Shown here: positions 10,727-19,888 of the stretch, one piece after another
How positions within the stretch are numbered: the stretch's first letter is position 1
How the letters are laid out: every line of letters begins with the position of its first letter
Assembly: GCA_029981855.1 (NCBI GenBank)
Contig: JARRCS010000005.1
Span: forward strand, 54,740 to 118,739
Reading direction: 5' to 3'
Source: Halanaerobiales bacterium
GTDB lineage: Bacteria > Bacillota > Halanaerobiia > Halanaerobiales > DTU029
DNA: 64,000 nt
Position numbers and translations under genes: made by a program
The notes under the pieces: model-generated
The model's input: only the letters and a program-made list of their open reading frames with translations
What the model was told of the DNA's origin: nothing
Database searches by the model: none

Positions 10727-11497
10727 TTAACCAAGAGATTTAATCTCCCTTAAGAGGACACCGGCAATTATTTTATTTCCTGCAACCAGTGAAAAGCCGT
10801 TCTCACGGGAAAAGATAATTACCCTACCTCCGGCTTCCTCGACAATAAGTTTACCGGCAGCTATATCCCATAAACTTAACCCCAGTTCCCAGAATCCATC
10901 AAAGGAACCCCTGGCAAGATTACAGAGGTCAAAGGCTGCGCTACCGGTACGCCTGATCCCCTGAGCTTTCTTTACAATGTTATTAAACAACTTTAAAGAA
11001 TAATCCATATCAATTAAGCTATAGGGAAAGCCGGTAGCCAGCAGGGCCTGGGATAAGTCCTCTCTGTCAGTTACCCTAATCCTATTGCCATTAAGGTAAG
11101 CCCCTTCCCCCCTGATAGCAGTAAATAATTCATCTTGCTTAGGGTAATATACTGCTCCGAGTACGGTCTGGCCTTTGTATTCCAGGGCAATTGATATGGT
11201 AAAGATGGAGAAACCATGGGCATAGTTATTCGTCCCGTCTAAAGGATCTATTATCCAGCGGTAATCAGCCCCCTTATCTATCTTCCCACTCTCTTCAGCA
11301 AGGATTGAATGGGTGGGATATTTCTCTCTAATATAATCTGTAATTTTTTCCTCAGATATTTTATCAACCTCTGTCACCAGGTCACTGCTATTTAATTTTG
11401 TTTCTATTTTTATCTCCTGATTAAACCTTGTAAGTTGATATTTCCCGATATCTCTAATCAATTCCTCTAATTCAGCCATTACTTTTTTCAAGTCCAA
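10727..11497 (-). CDS. Inositol monophosphatase family protein
   Basis: A 256-residue Mg-dependent phosphatase of the IMPase/SuhB group. It has the metal-binding EESG (about residue 68), WIIDPLDGTNNYAHGF (about 82), and GLSLWDIAAGKLIVEEAGG near the C terminus. It may act on inositol phosphate, fructose 1,6-bisphosphate or another sugar phosphate. The start is a TTG at 11497, 10 bases after GGAG; an ATG at 11479 is the alternative. It is followed upstream by a copy of the interspersed repeat. Confidence 0.9.
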   Translation of the reverse strand: MDLKKVMAELEELIRDIGKYQLTRFNQEIKIETKLNSSDLVTEVDKISEEKITDYIREKYPTHSILAEESGKIDKGADYRWIIDPLDGTNNYAHGFSIFTISIALEYKGQTVLGAVYYPKQDELFTAIRGEGAYLNGNRIRVTDREDLSQALLATGFPYSLIDMDYSLKLFNNIVKKAQGIRRTGSAAFDLCNLARGSFDGFWELGLSLWDIAAGKLIVEEAGGRVIIFSRENGFSLVAGNKIIAGVLLREIKSLG

Positions 11498-11555
11498 TAT
11501 TTAACAGCTCCTTTTAAATTAGCATCTTACTACCGTTAGACTACTTTTAAGAAAT

Positions 11556-11652
11556 ACTACAAATAGATGTTGGAGAGATATTTGGTAATTTTTTGTAAAT
11601 GAGTCTTGGTGAAAAAAATTTCCACTAGATTGGAAACATCTAATTGTATTTT
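11556..11652. repeat. Interspersed inverted-repeat element, copy 1
   Basis: Left end CTACAAATAGATGTTGGAGA and a degenerate right end AACATCTAATTGTA, with the family interior (GTAAATGAGTCTTGGTGA). Lies between suhB-like and dppA, after the dppA stop. Confidence 0.75.
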
Positions 11653-11680
11653 TCAATAAGGAAATTCTTATCATATTATA

Positions 11681-12499
11681 TCATTTTATTGCGGAGGTTA
11701 TAATTAACATAGCTCTGAAGGCTTTAAAGAGTTCAAGGTAATTATCGCTGGTGTAGCAAACCGTACGTCCGCCCTTTCTCCTGACCCCGGGAATGAGCAA
11801 GGTCATCTCGGCCATCTCGGCCAGGTAGAAGGTGACCTCCAGTTCAATACTACCACTTTCAACTGTCGGTTGCAAGGATTTGAGTTTCTTTATCGCCTCG
11901 GCTACTCCAGTATTAAGCAATTCTTTTACCCGGTTAAAGGGATAGATCCTGGCAGAATTACGGCCTATCGCCTCCTTAACGGCAACCCCTACAGGTTCAT
12001 ATAACTCTTCCCTGGCACATAAAATAGTCTTCTGATCTCCTGTAACCAGAGCAACCGGCACCCCGTAATAGCCTGCCAGTCTACCGTTAAGACCGGCTTC
12101 ACTCATAGGTTTCCCATTAATCTTTGCCTCCAGTACCCTGTAGACATAGGTATGGTCGATTATAGCCTGGGTTATACCTGGCCTGGCATGATAACCAACA
12201 AAAAAGACGGCATCAAAACTCTCGTCGATTCCCTGCATCATACTTAAGGGTTTGGGACTTCCGCTGATCAGGACAGCCCCGGGGTGAAACTCCTCAATTA
12301 AAATATTATCCATATTATTATGGGAGTCATTGACTACTACCTCAGTAGCACCGTGTTGGATGAGGGCCTCAACCACCGCATTAACCTCCCTAGTCATCAA
12401 GTAGCGGGCTCTCTCATAATCACGTCCTTCAACCATCGTCTGTGCATGTGAAACAATACCGGAAATTCCTTCCATATCTGCTGAAATATATATTTTCAT
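11681..12499 (-). CDS. dppA: D-aminopeptidase DppA, M55 family
   Basis: A 272-residue zinc peptidase, near the 274 residues of Bacillus DppA. The N terminus SADMEGISGI supplies Asp and Glu zinc ligands, NDSHNNMDN a histidine, VFFVGYHARPG another, and SEAGLNGRLAG the glutamate. It hydrolyses D-Ala-containing dipeptides, possibly from peptidoglycan turnover. ATG 12499 has GGAGG 7 bases upstream. No dipeptide transporter lies beside it here, so the dpp operon of Bacillus is not conserved. Confidence 0.92.
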   Translation of the reverse strand: MKIYISADMEGISGIVSHAQTMVEGRDYERARYLMTREVNAVVEALIQHGATEVVVNDSHNNMDNILIEEFHPGAVLISGSPKPLSMMQGIDESFDAVFFVGYHARPGITQAIIDHTYVYRVLEAKINGKPMSEAGLNGRLAGYYGVPVALVTGDQKTILCAREELYEPVGVAVKEAIGRNSARIYPFNRVKELLNTGVAEAIKKLKSLQPTVESGSIELEVTFYLAEMAEMTLLIPGVRRKGGRTVCYTSDNYLELFKAFRAMLIITSAIK

Positions 12500-12633
12500 G
12501 AGATTCCTCCCTCTTGAACTTAGGTGAAACTCCCCAGGTGAAGATCGGCAGCATGAATAAAACGTATCCTCCCCTGCATAAGGATGTCCCCCTTTTCTGT
12601 ATTAAAAAAATTAGCATGATTACTACCATACAT

Positions 12634-12656
12634 GCGTAAGTAAAAAGAAGGTTTCT
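12634..12656. repeat. Fragment of the interspersed repeat (interior only)
   Basis: GCGTAAGTAAAAAGAAGGTT plus TCT matches the interior of the copies at 27664-27850 and 51100-51234. Neither terminal repeat is present, so this is a remnant. Confidence 0.6.
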
Positions 12657-12721
12657 TGTACTCCCTCCTAAAGTTTTCATCTATTATTATATTAAAGAAT
12701 TGGCAAAAAGTAAATAATCTA

Positions 12722-12855
12722 TCAAAACCAGTACTTTTTAATCCAGTCGTAAACCGGTTTAAGGTTGAATTTCTCTCCCAGATCTTTCAGTTCCGGAATC
12801 CTTATTCATCCAGTTCAATCGGGGTAGATAGAACCGGTACTATCACTCCAACTAT
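12722..12855 (-). pseudogene. Possible remnant of a gene 3' end
   Basis: The 12500-12944 spacer (445 bases) holds no intact gene. On the minus strand one frame reads VIVPVLSTPIELDE then stop, and another frame just downstream reads IPELKDLGEKFNLKPVYDWI..KYWF then stop. The codon pattern looks coding and the two pieces could join by one frameshift. No family recognised; it may be chance. Confidence 0.25.
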
Positions 12856-12902
12856 TGGCTATAATATTTATATATGCTATGACAGAATAAGTCGTATTGA
12901 CA

Positions 12903-12935
12903 AAAAAATTAGAGGCAATTGTTTAATTGCCCCTA
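12903..12935 (-). terminator. Terminator of the aspartate aminotransferase gene
   Basis: Stem AGGGGCAATT / AATTGCCTCT with loop AAAC on the minus strand, then AATTTTTTTG. Ten bases after the stop codon. Confidence 0.85.
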
Positions 12936-12944
12936 AAATATCTT

Positions 12945-14144
12945 TTATTCCAGTTTTCCGATAAACCTTTCAATCCGTTCCAATCCCCTGCTGATATTAT
13001 CCATAGAGGTAGCATATGACAGGCGGACAAAATTATCGGCCCCGAAGGCAACACCGGGTACCACTGCCACCTTTTCAGCCTCCAGGAGATTATCAGCAAA
13101 GGCAAGGGAGCCGTCAATCTCCTTATTCTGATAGCTTTTTCCGATAACACCGCCGATATTAAGAAATACGTAAAAAGCACCCTGTGGCAGCAGACAGGAT
13201 AGACCGTTAACATTGTTAAGTTTCTCCGCCATATACTTCCTGCGCTGATTAAACTCCCTGACCATCATCTCAATTGCTTCCTCTGCTCTGGGATCTGTCA
13301 GGGCCGTTACACTGGCATACTGGGCAATAGAATTAGGATTTGAGGTAGAGTGGCTCTGGATATTGCTCATAACCTTGATAATATCCTTTCGTCCGGCGGC
13401 ATAACCAATCCTCCAGCCGGTCATTGCATAGGCTTTAGACATACCATTGATAACAATCGTCAGATCCTTAATCTCCGGACCCAGTGAGGCAATACTGGTG
13501 TGTTTCACCCCATCGTAAATTAGTTTCTCATAGATTTCATCAGAGATGATAAAAAACCCCTTTTCAACTGCCAATTCTACTATAGCCTCAAGTTCCCCCT
13601 TCTCATAGACTGTCCCTGTGGGATTACTAGGGCTATTGAGAATCAAGGCCTTGGTCCTGGGGGTTACAACCTTCTTCAGCTCCTCAATCTCCATTTTAAA
13701 ACCATACTCTTCCTTTGTTTCTACATATACGGGTTTCCCGCCACCCATTTTGACAAGTTCGGGATAACTTACCCAGTAAGGTACGGGAATGATAACCTCA
13801 TCCCCCGGATTTAAGATGGCCTGCAGAGTATTATAGAGAGAATGTTTAGCCCCATTAGATACTATAACCTGGTCTATGTTATACTCAAGTCCATTATCTT
13901 TTTGTAACTTACCGCAAATTGCCTCTTTTAATTCCTTAGTACCGGAAGCGGAAGTATAGCCGGTAAATCCCCTATCAAGAGCCTCCTTGGCCGACTCGAT
14001 AATAAAATCCGGGGTATTAAAATCCGGCTCTCCGGCACCAAAACCAATCACATCCAGACCGGCAGCCTTCATCGCCTTTGCCCTGGCACTAATTGCCAGT
14101 GTTAATGACTCGCTTATCCCTAGATGCTTTTTCGATAAACCCAC
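12945..14144 (-). CDS. aspC: Aspartate aminotransferase (class I PLP enzyme)
   Basis: Interconverts aspartate and oxaloacetate with glutamate/2-oxoglutarate. The 399-residue protein is of the Bacillus/Thermus Igamma type, with NSPSNPTGTVY (cofactor Asn), the PLP lysine in GMSKAYAMTGWRIGY, and a C-terminal RLSYATS with the substrate carboxylate-binding Arg. The start is a GTG at 14144, 8 bases after GGGG. Sits downstream of thrB-hom-lysC, the pathway it feeds, but a 125-base spacer with a palindrome separates them. Confidence 0.88.
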   Translation of the reverse strand: MGLSKKHLGISESLTLAISARAKAMKAAGLDVIGFGAGEPDFNTPDFIIESAKEALDRGFTGYTSASGTKELKEAICGKLQKDNGLEYNIDQVIVSNGAKHSLYNTLQAILNPGDEVIIPVPYWVSYPELVKMGGGKPVYVETKEEYGFKMEIEELKKVVTPRTKALILNSPSNPTGTVYEKGELEAIVELAVEKGFFIISDEIYEKLIYDGVKHTSIASLGPEIKDLTIVINGMSKAYAMTGWRIGYAAGRKDIIKVMSNIQSHSTSNPNSIAQYASVTALTDPRAEEAIEMMVREFNQRRKYMAEKLNNVNGLSCLLPQGAFYVFLNIGGVIGKSYQNKEIDGSLAFADNLLEAEKVAVVPGVAFGADNFVRLSYATSMDNISRGLERIERFIGKLE

Positions 14145-14200
14145 TTTTTACACCCCTTATATATATACATAATTTTATACAAGTAGAAATAGATACTCTG

Positions 14201-14268
14201 GATTAGTTAGTTATAGGAGGAACCGGGAATTAACTTTTTCCAGTGAGTGAGTATATAACTAACTAATC
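14201..14268. promoter_or_regulatory. Long inverted repeat between lysC and aspC
   Basis: A perfect 15-base pair of arms, GATTAGTTAGTTATA (14201-14215) and its complement (14254-14268), enclosing 38 bases. Starts two bases past the lysC stop. No T-run follows on either strand, so it is not a standard terminator. Function unknown; possibly an RNA-processing or 3'-protecting stem. Confidence 0.6.
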
Positions 14269-14269
14269 T

Positions 14270-15514
14270 TCATTGAACCTGTCCTTCGACCCCTTCATCA
14301 ATATCAGCCAGCTCAAAGGTTCTGTGTAATATCCTGACAGCCCTGTCTGCCTCTTCTTCTGCAATCAGGCAGGAGACCTTAATATCAGAGGTTGTTATCA
14401 TCTGAATATTTATCCCTGCCTTGCCCAGAGCGGTAAACATCCTGGCTGCAACTCCCGGTGTTGTAATCATACCAGCACCAACAATCGAGACCTTAGCCAC
14501 ATTGGTATCAATATCTACCTGGGGCGAACCCAGTTCTTCCGCAATTTCATAGATAACCTTTTTACTCTTAATAAAATCTTCCTTATTAACTGTAAAGGAA
14601 ATATCATTAAGATTATTATACTGTAAGTTCTGAATGATCATGTCAACATTAATATTATGTTCAGCTAGCTTACTGAACAATTTGCCGGCAATTCCGGGCT
14701 TATCAGGAACCTTCTCCACGGTAACCTTAACCTCGTCCTTATCAGAGGTAACACCAGTAACATTATTTCTCTTCTCCATCTCATCAATCCTTTCAACTAT
14801 TGTACCTGGTTTGTAGTTAAAGCTTGAGGCGATATAAATCTTTACATTGTAGGCTTTTGCCAGCTCTACTGAACGCGGATGGAGCACCTTGGCCCCCAGA
14901 CAGGCCAGTTCCAGCATCTCATCATAGGAGATATAGTCCAGCTTCCTAGCCTCAGGTACAATTCTGGGATCGGTGGTATAGATTCCATCCACATCGGAAT
15001 AGATCTCACAGCGGTCAGCTCCTAGTGAGACAGCCAGGGCTACAGCGGTAGTGTCCGATCCTCCCCTTCCCAGGGTTGTAAAGTCATCCCGGGAGTTTAT
15101 GCCCTGAAAACCGGCAATCACTACAATCTTGCCCTGTTCCAGCTCCTTCAAAATCCGGCTATTATCTATAGCCATTATCTCGGCCCGGTTATGACAGTCA
15201 TCTGTCTTAATTTTAACCTGACTCCCGGTTAGTGAAATGGCCTTATACCCCTTATCCTGAATAGCCATACACAGTAAGGCAATAGAAACCTGCTCTCCGG
15301 TAGTTAAAAGCATATCTGCCTCTCTGGGATCTGGGTCATCAGTAATTTCCTTCATCAAATCAATTAATCTATCGGTCGTATCACCCATAGCTGAGACAAC
15401 CACAACTACCTGATTTCCCCGCTTATATTCCTTAATCACCCTACCGGCAACATTCTTAATTCTTTCAATGTCACCTACAGAGGTTCCTCCATATTTTTGT
15501 ACAATTAAAGCCAT
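14270..15514 (-). CDS. lysC: Aspartokinase
   Basis: First step from aspartate to lysine, threonine and methionine: ATP-dependent formation of aspartyl phosphate. The 414-residue chain has the kinase signature KYGGTSVGD near the start, GRGGSDTTAVALA for substrate/nucleotide, and two C-terminal ACT regulatory domains (about 265-405), so allosteric feedback is expected. ATG 15514 has GGAGG 6 bases upstream and follows hom by 16 bases in a thrB-hom-lysC operon. No lysine riboswitch was seen. Confidence 0.95.
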   Translation of the reverse strand: MALIVQKYGGTSVGDIERIKNVAGRVIKEYKRGNQVVVVVSAMGDTTDRLIDLMKEITDDPDPREADMLLTTGEQVSIALLCMAIQDKGYKAISLTGSQVKIKTDDCHNRAEIMAIDNSRILKELEQGKIVVIAGFQGINSRDDFTTLGRGGSDTTAVALAVSLGADRCEIYSDVDGIYTTDPRIVPEARKLDYISYDEMLELACLGAKVLHPRSVELAKAYNVKIYIASSFNYKPGTIVERIDEMEKRNNVTGVTSDKDEVKVTVEKVPDKPGIAGKLFSKLAEHNINVDMIIQNLQYNNLNDISFTVNKEDFIKSKKVIYEIAEELGSPQVDIDTNVAKVSIVGAGMITTPGVAARMFTALGKAGINIQMITTSDIKVSCLIAEEEADRAVRILHRTFELADIDEGVEGQVQ

Positions 15515-15530
15515 CTTATCCTCCCTCCAG

Positions 15531-16811
15531 TTACAACTCTACAACCCTGATTAGATTATTAATGGCAATTACATCATTCAGCTGTTTTAGCTGCTCTAAG
15601 GATCTTATCATATACTCCTCTTTTACCCGGTGGGTAACCAAAACAATTGGTACAACCGGGGTTAATTTATGTTTCTGGATAACCGAAGCCAGACTAACCT
15701 GGTTATCACCAAAGACCTTGGTTATCTTGGCCAGAACCCCGGGTTTATCATTTACCTGAAGCCTAAGGTAAAACAGATTTTCCACTTGATTTATCTGCTT
15801 TACTTTATGATCATTGGTGGAATCTATAATGGTAATCTCCGGCTTATTATGATAGATACCTCTTCCTACCTGGATAATATCTGCTACCACTGCACTGGCG
15901 GTCGGCATCTGACCTGCACCCTGACCATAGGACATAACATCACCAACCGCATCACCATGGAGGTAAATAGCATTATAAGCATCATTTACCAGTGCCAGGG
16001 GATGCTCTTTAGATATAAAAGCAGGGTGAACCCTGATATCCAGACCATCTTCACAGCGCTTAGCAATTGCCAGAAGCTTGATCACATAACCCAACTCATC
16101 AGCAATTCTGATATCTTCCAGCTCTATAGTATCAATTCCCTCAACAAAGATTTGGTTAACATCAATGGTTGTCTCAAAACCGATAGAAGAAAGTATTGCT
16201 ATCTTATAAGCAGCATCTGAGCCGCTAATATCGGAAGAAGGGTCCCTTTCAGCATAACCAAGGTCCTGCGCTTCCTGGAGAACCTCAGCAAAATCCCGTT
16301 CCTCCCTGGTCATCTTGCTTAAAATATAATTAGTGGTTCCATTTAAGATGCCGTATATCTCCTCAATCCTATTAGCAGCAAAGGATTCCTTTAAGGGTCT
16401 AATGACAGGAATTCCCCCGGCTACACTGCCTTCATAGCTTACCTGAACTTCTTTTTCCCTGGCCAGTTTCAGAATCTCGCTTCCGTACTTGGCAATGACC
16501 AGTTTATTAGCAGTTACAACACTCTTCCCATTTTCAATGGCCTTTAAAATATATTGATGGGCCGGTTCCTCCCCGCCGATCAATTCCACGATAAGGTCAA
16601 TCTCCGGATTATCCAAAATCTCTTCTGCTCTGTCTGTAATAATATCCGGGTCTATTTCTACCTCCCGCTTCTTCTTCTTTTCATTCACCAGTATTTTTTC
16701 AATTTTTAACTCGGTACCGACCTTTCTCTTGATTGCCTGATTATGTTTGTTAATAATCGTAACAACGCCACTACCAACAGTACCCAGTCCAAGAATCCCG
16801 ATTTTAAGCAT
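15531..16811 (-). CDS. hom: Homoserine dehydrogenase
   Basis: Reduces aspartate semialdehyde to homoserine with NAD(P)H. The 426-residue protein has the nucleotide-binding ILGLGTVGSGVV at the N terminus, GILNGTTNYILSKM and ERDPSSDISGSDAAYK of the catalytic domain, and a C-terminal ACT domain (about 350-426). Second in the thrB-hom-lysC operon with only 4 bases between it and thrB. Threonine synthase is not in this window. Confidence 0.95.
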   Translation of the reverse strand: MLKIGILGLGTVGSGVVTIINKHNQAIKRKVGTELKIEKILVNEKKKKREVEIDPDIITDRAEEILDNPEIDLIVELIGGEEPAHQYILKAIENGKSVVTANKLVIAKYGSEILKLAREKEVQVSYEGSVAGGIPVIRPLKESFAANRIEEIYGILNGTTNYILSKMTREERDFAEVLQEAQDLGYAERDPSSDISGSDAAYKIAILSSIGFETTIDVNQIFVEGIDTIELEDIRIADELGYVIKLLAIAKRCEDGLDIRVHPAFISKEHPLALVNDAYNAIYLHGDAVGDVMSYGQGAGQMPTASAVVADIIQVGRGIYHNKPEITIIDSTNDHKVKQINQVENLFYLRLQVNDKPGVLAKITKVFGDNQVSLASVIQKHKLTPVVPIVLVTHRVKEEYMIRSLEQLKQLNDVIAINNLIRVVEL

Positions 16812-16815
16812 CTTC

Positions 16816-17718
16816 TCACTCCTCTGTGATCATTATTCCCTTATTATCAGGAGCAGTAATGATATATCTGCTATCTATATTATGTTCACTAAAAACATCT
16901 ACCATCACCTGGCCAATCTTTGCGGCCTTATCCTGGCAGAAGGCTATAATTGCAGGGCCTGCACCGCTAAGAGCAACACCAAGGGCCCCGGCCTTATAGG
17001 CCCCTTTAATTATATCTTTAAAACCCGGTATTAATGCTGCCCGATAGTCCTGATGTAATCTATCCTCCATGGCAGTCGAGAATTTCTCCCAGTCATTATC
17101 GTAGAGACAGGCAGTTAAAAGGGCAGTCCGGCTCAGATTAAAAACGGCATCCTGATAACTAACCTTGCCGGGCAAGACCTGTCTTACTTTTTTAGTTGCC
17201 AGTCGGAATTCCGGTACCACCAGTACAATCTTCAGCTCCTCATTGAGTGTAAGCTTTTTAAAAATAAGTTCCTCGCCATCCATGACATTGATCGTAAAAC
17301 CACCCTTGTAGGCCGGGATAATATTATCGGGATGCCCCTCCATCTTGGTAGCTAGTTTTAAAATAGCTTTCTCAGAAAGGGGAGAGCCCAAGAGCTTATT
17401 AGCCCCCACAAAACCGGCAACAATCGCCGTAGCACTACTTCCCAGGCCGCAGGCAAAAGGAAACGCAATCTTCTCAACAATTTCAATCCCATCGAAAGGC
17501 TCTTGCAGAAGACTAAAAAGCCTTTTCATGGCTTTAAAGACCAGGTTCTCTTCAAGAGGCAGCTGAATCTTATTCCCTTTCTCATCCTCCAGCTCAATCC
17601 GTATACCCTGATTAATTCTTTTAAAATAAAAAGAGTTATATAACTTCAGAGCAATTCCCAGACTATCAAAACCGGGACCGAGATTAGCGGATGTTGCAGG
17701 AACCCTTATGCTAAACAT
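16816..17718 (-). CDS. thrB: Homoserine kinase
   Basis: GHMP-family kinase that converts homoserine to O-phosphohomoserine. The 300-residue chain begins VPATSANLGPGFDSLG, has the phosphate-binding PFACGLGSSATAIVAG near 90, and the C-terminal ALSGAGPAIIAF. ATG 17718 has AAGGAG 7 bases upstream. Promoter-proximal gene of thrB-hom-lysC. A full copy of the interspersed repeat sits in the spacer upstream, so the promoter is either between the repeat and the gene or is read through from argH. Confidence 0.95.
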   Translation of the reverse strand: MFSIRVPATSANLGPGFDSLGIALKLYNSFYFKRINQGIRIELEDEKGNKIQLPLEENLVFKAMKRLFSLLQEPFDGIEIVEKIAFPFACGLGSSATAIVAGFVGANKLLGSPLSEKAILKLATKMEGHPDNIIPAYKGGFTINVMDGEELIFKKLTLNEELKIVLVVPEFRLATKKVRQVLPGKVSYQDAVFNLSRTALLTACLYDNDWEKFSTAMEDRLHQDYRAALIPGFKDIIKGAYKAGALGVALSGAGPAIIAFCQDKAAKIGQVMVDVFSEHNIDSRYIITAPDNKGIMITEE

Positions 17719-17772
17719 AGTATTTCTCCTTTTTCTATTGAATGAATGTTATAACTTCTTTGCTTGTTTCAA

Positions 17773-17885
17773 CCTGCAAATAGATGTTAGAGAGATGTTT
17801 GGAAATTTTTGTGAATGAGCCTTAGTAAATCGAAACTAAAAAACAGGCCGAATCACAGGAAGTGGAAAACATCTATTTGCAGTTG
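17773..17885. repeat. Interspersed inverted-repeat element, copy 2 (short type)
   Basis: Both ends present: CTGCAAATAGATGTT on the left and AACATCTATTTGCAG on the right, about 113 bases. Interior carries GAATGAGCCTTAGTAAATCG and CTAAAAAACAGGCCGAA, shared with the copy at 55038. Lies between argH and thrB. Confidence 0.9.
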
Positions 17886-18006
17886 TTTTAAGTTGAAATT
17901 TGAATTAAAATGCTAAATTAAATTTATTAACTTGATTACTTATGAAATCTATTATTCTATATTTTATCATCATCCTCAATATAAAACAAGAGGAAGATAA
18001 TTTATC

Positions 18007-19398
18007 CTACCGATTATCTTCGACCCACTTCTTCTCCTTTATAATGACCCGTTCTGTCTCCGAGGGAGAGGTTCCCCCTATCGAACTCCTTCCCTGAACA
18101 CATTTTTTAATATCCAGGTAATCATAGAGTTCCTCACTGAAGTATTCGCTCAGATCAGGAAAGAGAGATCTCCATTGATCTAACGGTATCTCATTTAACT
18201 CTAGACCCTGTTCTAGGGAATATAAAACTGCCTTCCCGACCACCTCATGGGCCTGGCGGAAGGGAATACCCTTGCTGGCAAGATAGTCTGCCAGATCAGT
18301 GGCATTAAGGAAACCCTTCCGGGCAGCCTGCTCCATTCTCTCCTTCTTTATTTTCATGGTGGTCAGCATCTCCGGAAAGATCTGCAAAATCATTTCCAGG
18401 TTATCGATGGTATCAAAAACACCCTCCTTATCTTCCTGCATATCCTTATTATAGGCCAGGGGTAATCCCTTTAGAGTCGTCAGTATCTGCATTAAATGCC
18501 CGTAAATTCTACCGGTTTTACCCCTGGTAAGCTCGGCGATATCGGGATTCTTTTTCTGGGGCATAATACTACTCCCTGTAGCATAGGCATCATCAAGTTC
18601 TATAAAGTCGAATTCACTGCTGGTCCAGATAATTAATTCCTCACTGAGCCTGCTTAAATGCATAATTACTGTAGCAGCTACACCTAAAAACTCAATAATA
18701 AAATCCCTGTCACTAACCCCATCAAGTGAATTTTCTGAGATCGAATCGAATCCAAGTTCAGCGGCTATCCATTCCCGGTCTATTGGGAAGGTGGTGCCGG
18801 CCAGGGCACTGGAGCCCAGGGGAAGGACATTAACCCGCTTTAAATTATCTTCCCATCTCTCATAATCCCTTTTAAACATAAAATAATAGGCCATCAGGTG
18901 ATGAGAGAGGGTAACAGGCTGGGCCCGCTGCAAGTGGGTATAACCGGGCATGATTACCTCCAAATAGTTTTCGGCAAGTCTAAGCAGAACCTCGAGCAGA
19001 TGGATTAGAAGGGCCTGCAGGTGCTTGATTTTATCACGTAGATAAAGGCGCATATCCAGGGCAACCTGGTCATTCCTGCTTCTGGCTGTATGCAGCTTTC
19101 CCCCAACCGCTCCAATTTTATCGGTCAGGTGTTTTTCAACCAGGGTATGAATATCTTCAAAGGTATTACCAAAGGGAATCTTCCCTGCTTCAATATCCGC
19201 TTCAACCATTTTTAACCCGGAGATAATCTTTTCCCCCTCTTCCCTGGAGATAATCCCGGTTCTGGCCAGCATTTTAGCATGGGCGATACTACCGGCTATA
19301 TCATAGTGGTATAATCTCCTGTCAAATTTTAAGGAGGAGTTGAATTCGTTGACTAATTGATGAGTCTCCTTTTTAAATCTGCCACCCCATAACTTCAT
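18007..19398 (-). CDS. argH: Argininosuccinate lyase
   Basis: Last step of arginine synthesis: splits argininosuccinate into arginine and fumarate. The 463-residue product shows the fumarase/aspartase superfamily signature GSSIMPQKKNPD, TARSRNDQVALD, and GYTHLQRAQPVTLSHH with the catalytic His. ATG 19398 was preferred to the longer frame to 19413 because it lies just after a GGGGTGG ribosome site and one base past the upstream stop. Last gene of the arg operon. Confidence 0.96.
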   Translation of the reverse strand: MKLWGGRFKKETHQLVNEFNSSLKFDRRLYHYDIAGSIAHAKMLARTGIISREEGEKIISGLKMVEADIEAGKIPFGNTFEDIHTLVEKHLTDKIGAVGGKLHTARSRNDQVALDMRLYLRDKIKHLQALLIHLLEVLLRLAENYLEVIMPGYTHLQRAQPVTLSHHLMAYYFMFKRDYERWEDNLKRVNVLPLGSSALAGTTFPIDREWIAAELGFDSISENSLDGVSDRDFIIEFLGVAATVIMHLSRLSEELIIWTSSEFDFIELDDAYATGSSIMPQKKNPDIAELTRGKTGRIYGHLMQILTTLKGLPLAYNKDMQEDKEGVFDTIDNLEMILQIFPEMLTTMKIKKERMEQAARKGFLNATDLADYLASKGIPFRQAHEVVGKAVLYSLEQGLELNEIPLDQWRSLFPDLSEYFSEELYDYLDIKKCVQGRSSIGGTSPSETERVIIKEKKWVEDNR

Positions 19399-19399
19399 G

Positions 19400-19888
19400 T
19401 TAATCCACCCCATCTAATCTTTTGACCCATAAACCCCGTTGATAACCATATTTATTATCCTTTTTAAGGCATCGAAAACCTAGTTTGTGATAAAATTTAA
19501 CCAGCTTTTGATCATCCAGGGATGAATGCAGGTAAATATATTTTCCGTTATTTGCTATTACTTCCTCTTCGGCTCTCCTATATAATAAGGTACCCAGACC
19601 CTGATGCTGGAATTCGGGCAGAATGGAAAATCTCTTTAAATAGACATCATCCTCTCCCTTAAACTCCAGGCGGAGAGAGCCAATTATTTGTTTATCCTTT
19701 TCGATTACCAAAACGATATTTTCTTCCAGGTCCTGATAAATATCAAAGATAGTTTCCTTAAAGGTAGGATTACTACCCGATTTATAATCGGCAAAGGCCT
19801 CTCTGATAACCCTGTAAATTCCTTCCCCATCCCTTTGACAGGCCTTACGGATTATTATATCAGAACTGGAAAGAGGTAAGGCTGTCAT
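19400..19888 (-). CDS. GNAT acetyltransferase within the arg operon (candidate N-acetylglutamate synthase)
   Basis: A 162-residue single GNAT domain. The acetyl-CoA loop is QHQGLGTLLYRRAEE near residue 93, preceded by the conserved beta strand RFSILPEF. It overlaps the argG stop by ATGA and ends one base before argH, so it is tightly coupled to arginine genes. No argJ or long argA is present in the window, while argB, argC and argD are. Short GNAT N-acetylglutamate synthases are known (for example in Mycobacterium), so this role is plausible but unproven; RimI-like protein acetylation is the alternative. Confidence 0.8.
   Translation of the reverse strand: MTALPLSSSDIIIRKACQRDGEGIYRVIREAFADYKSGSNPTFKETIFDIYQDLEENIVLVIEKDKQIIGSLRLEFKGEDDVYLKRFSILPEFQHQGLGTLLYRRAEEEVIANNGKYIYLHSSLDDQKLVKFYHKLGFRCLKKDNKYGYQRGLWVKRLDGVD

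Noticed and set aside
17719..17772. Threonine attenuator before thrB
   Set aside because: No leader peptide rich in Thr/Ile codons nor T-box; only a repeat element lies upstream.
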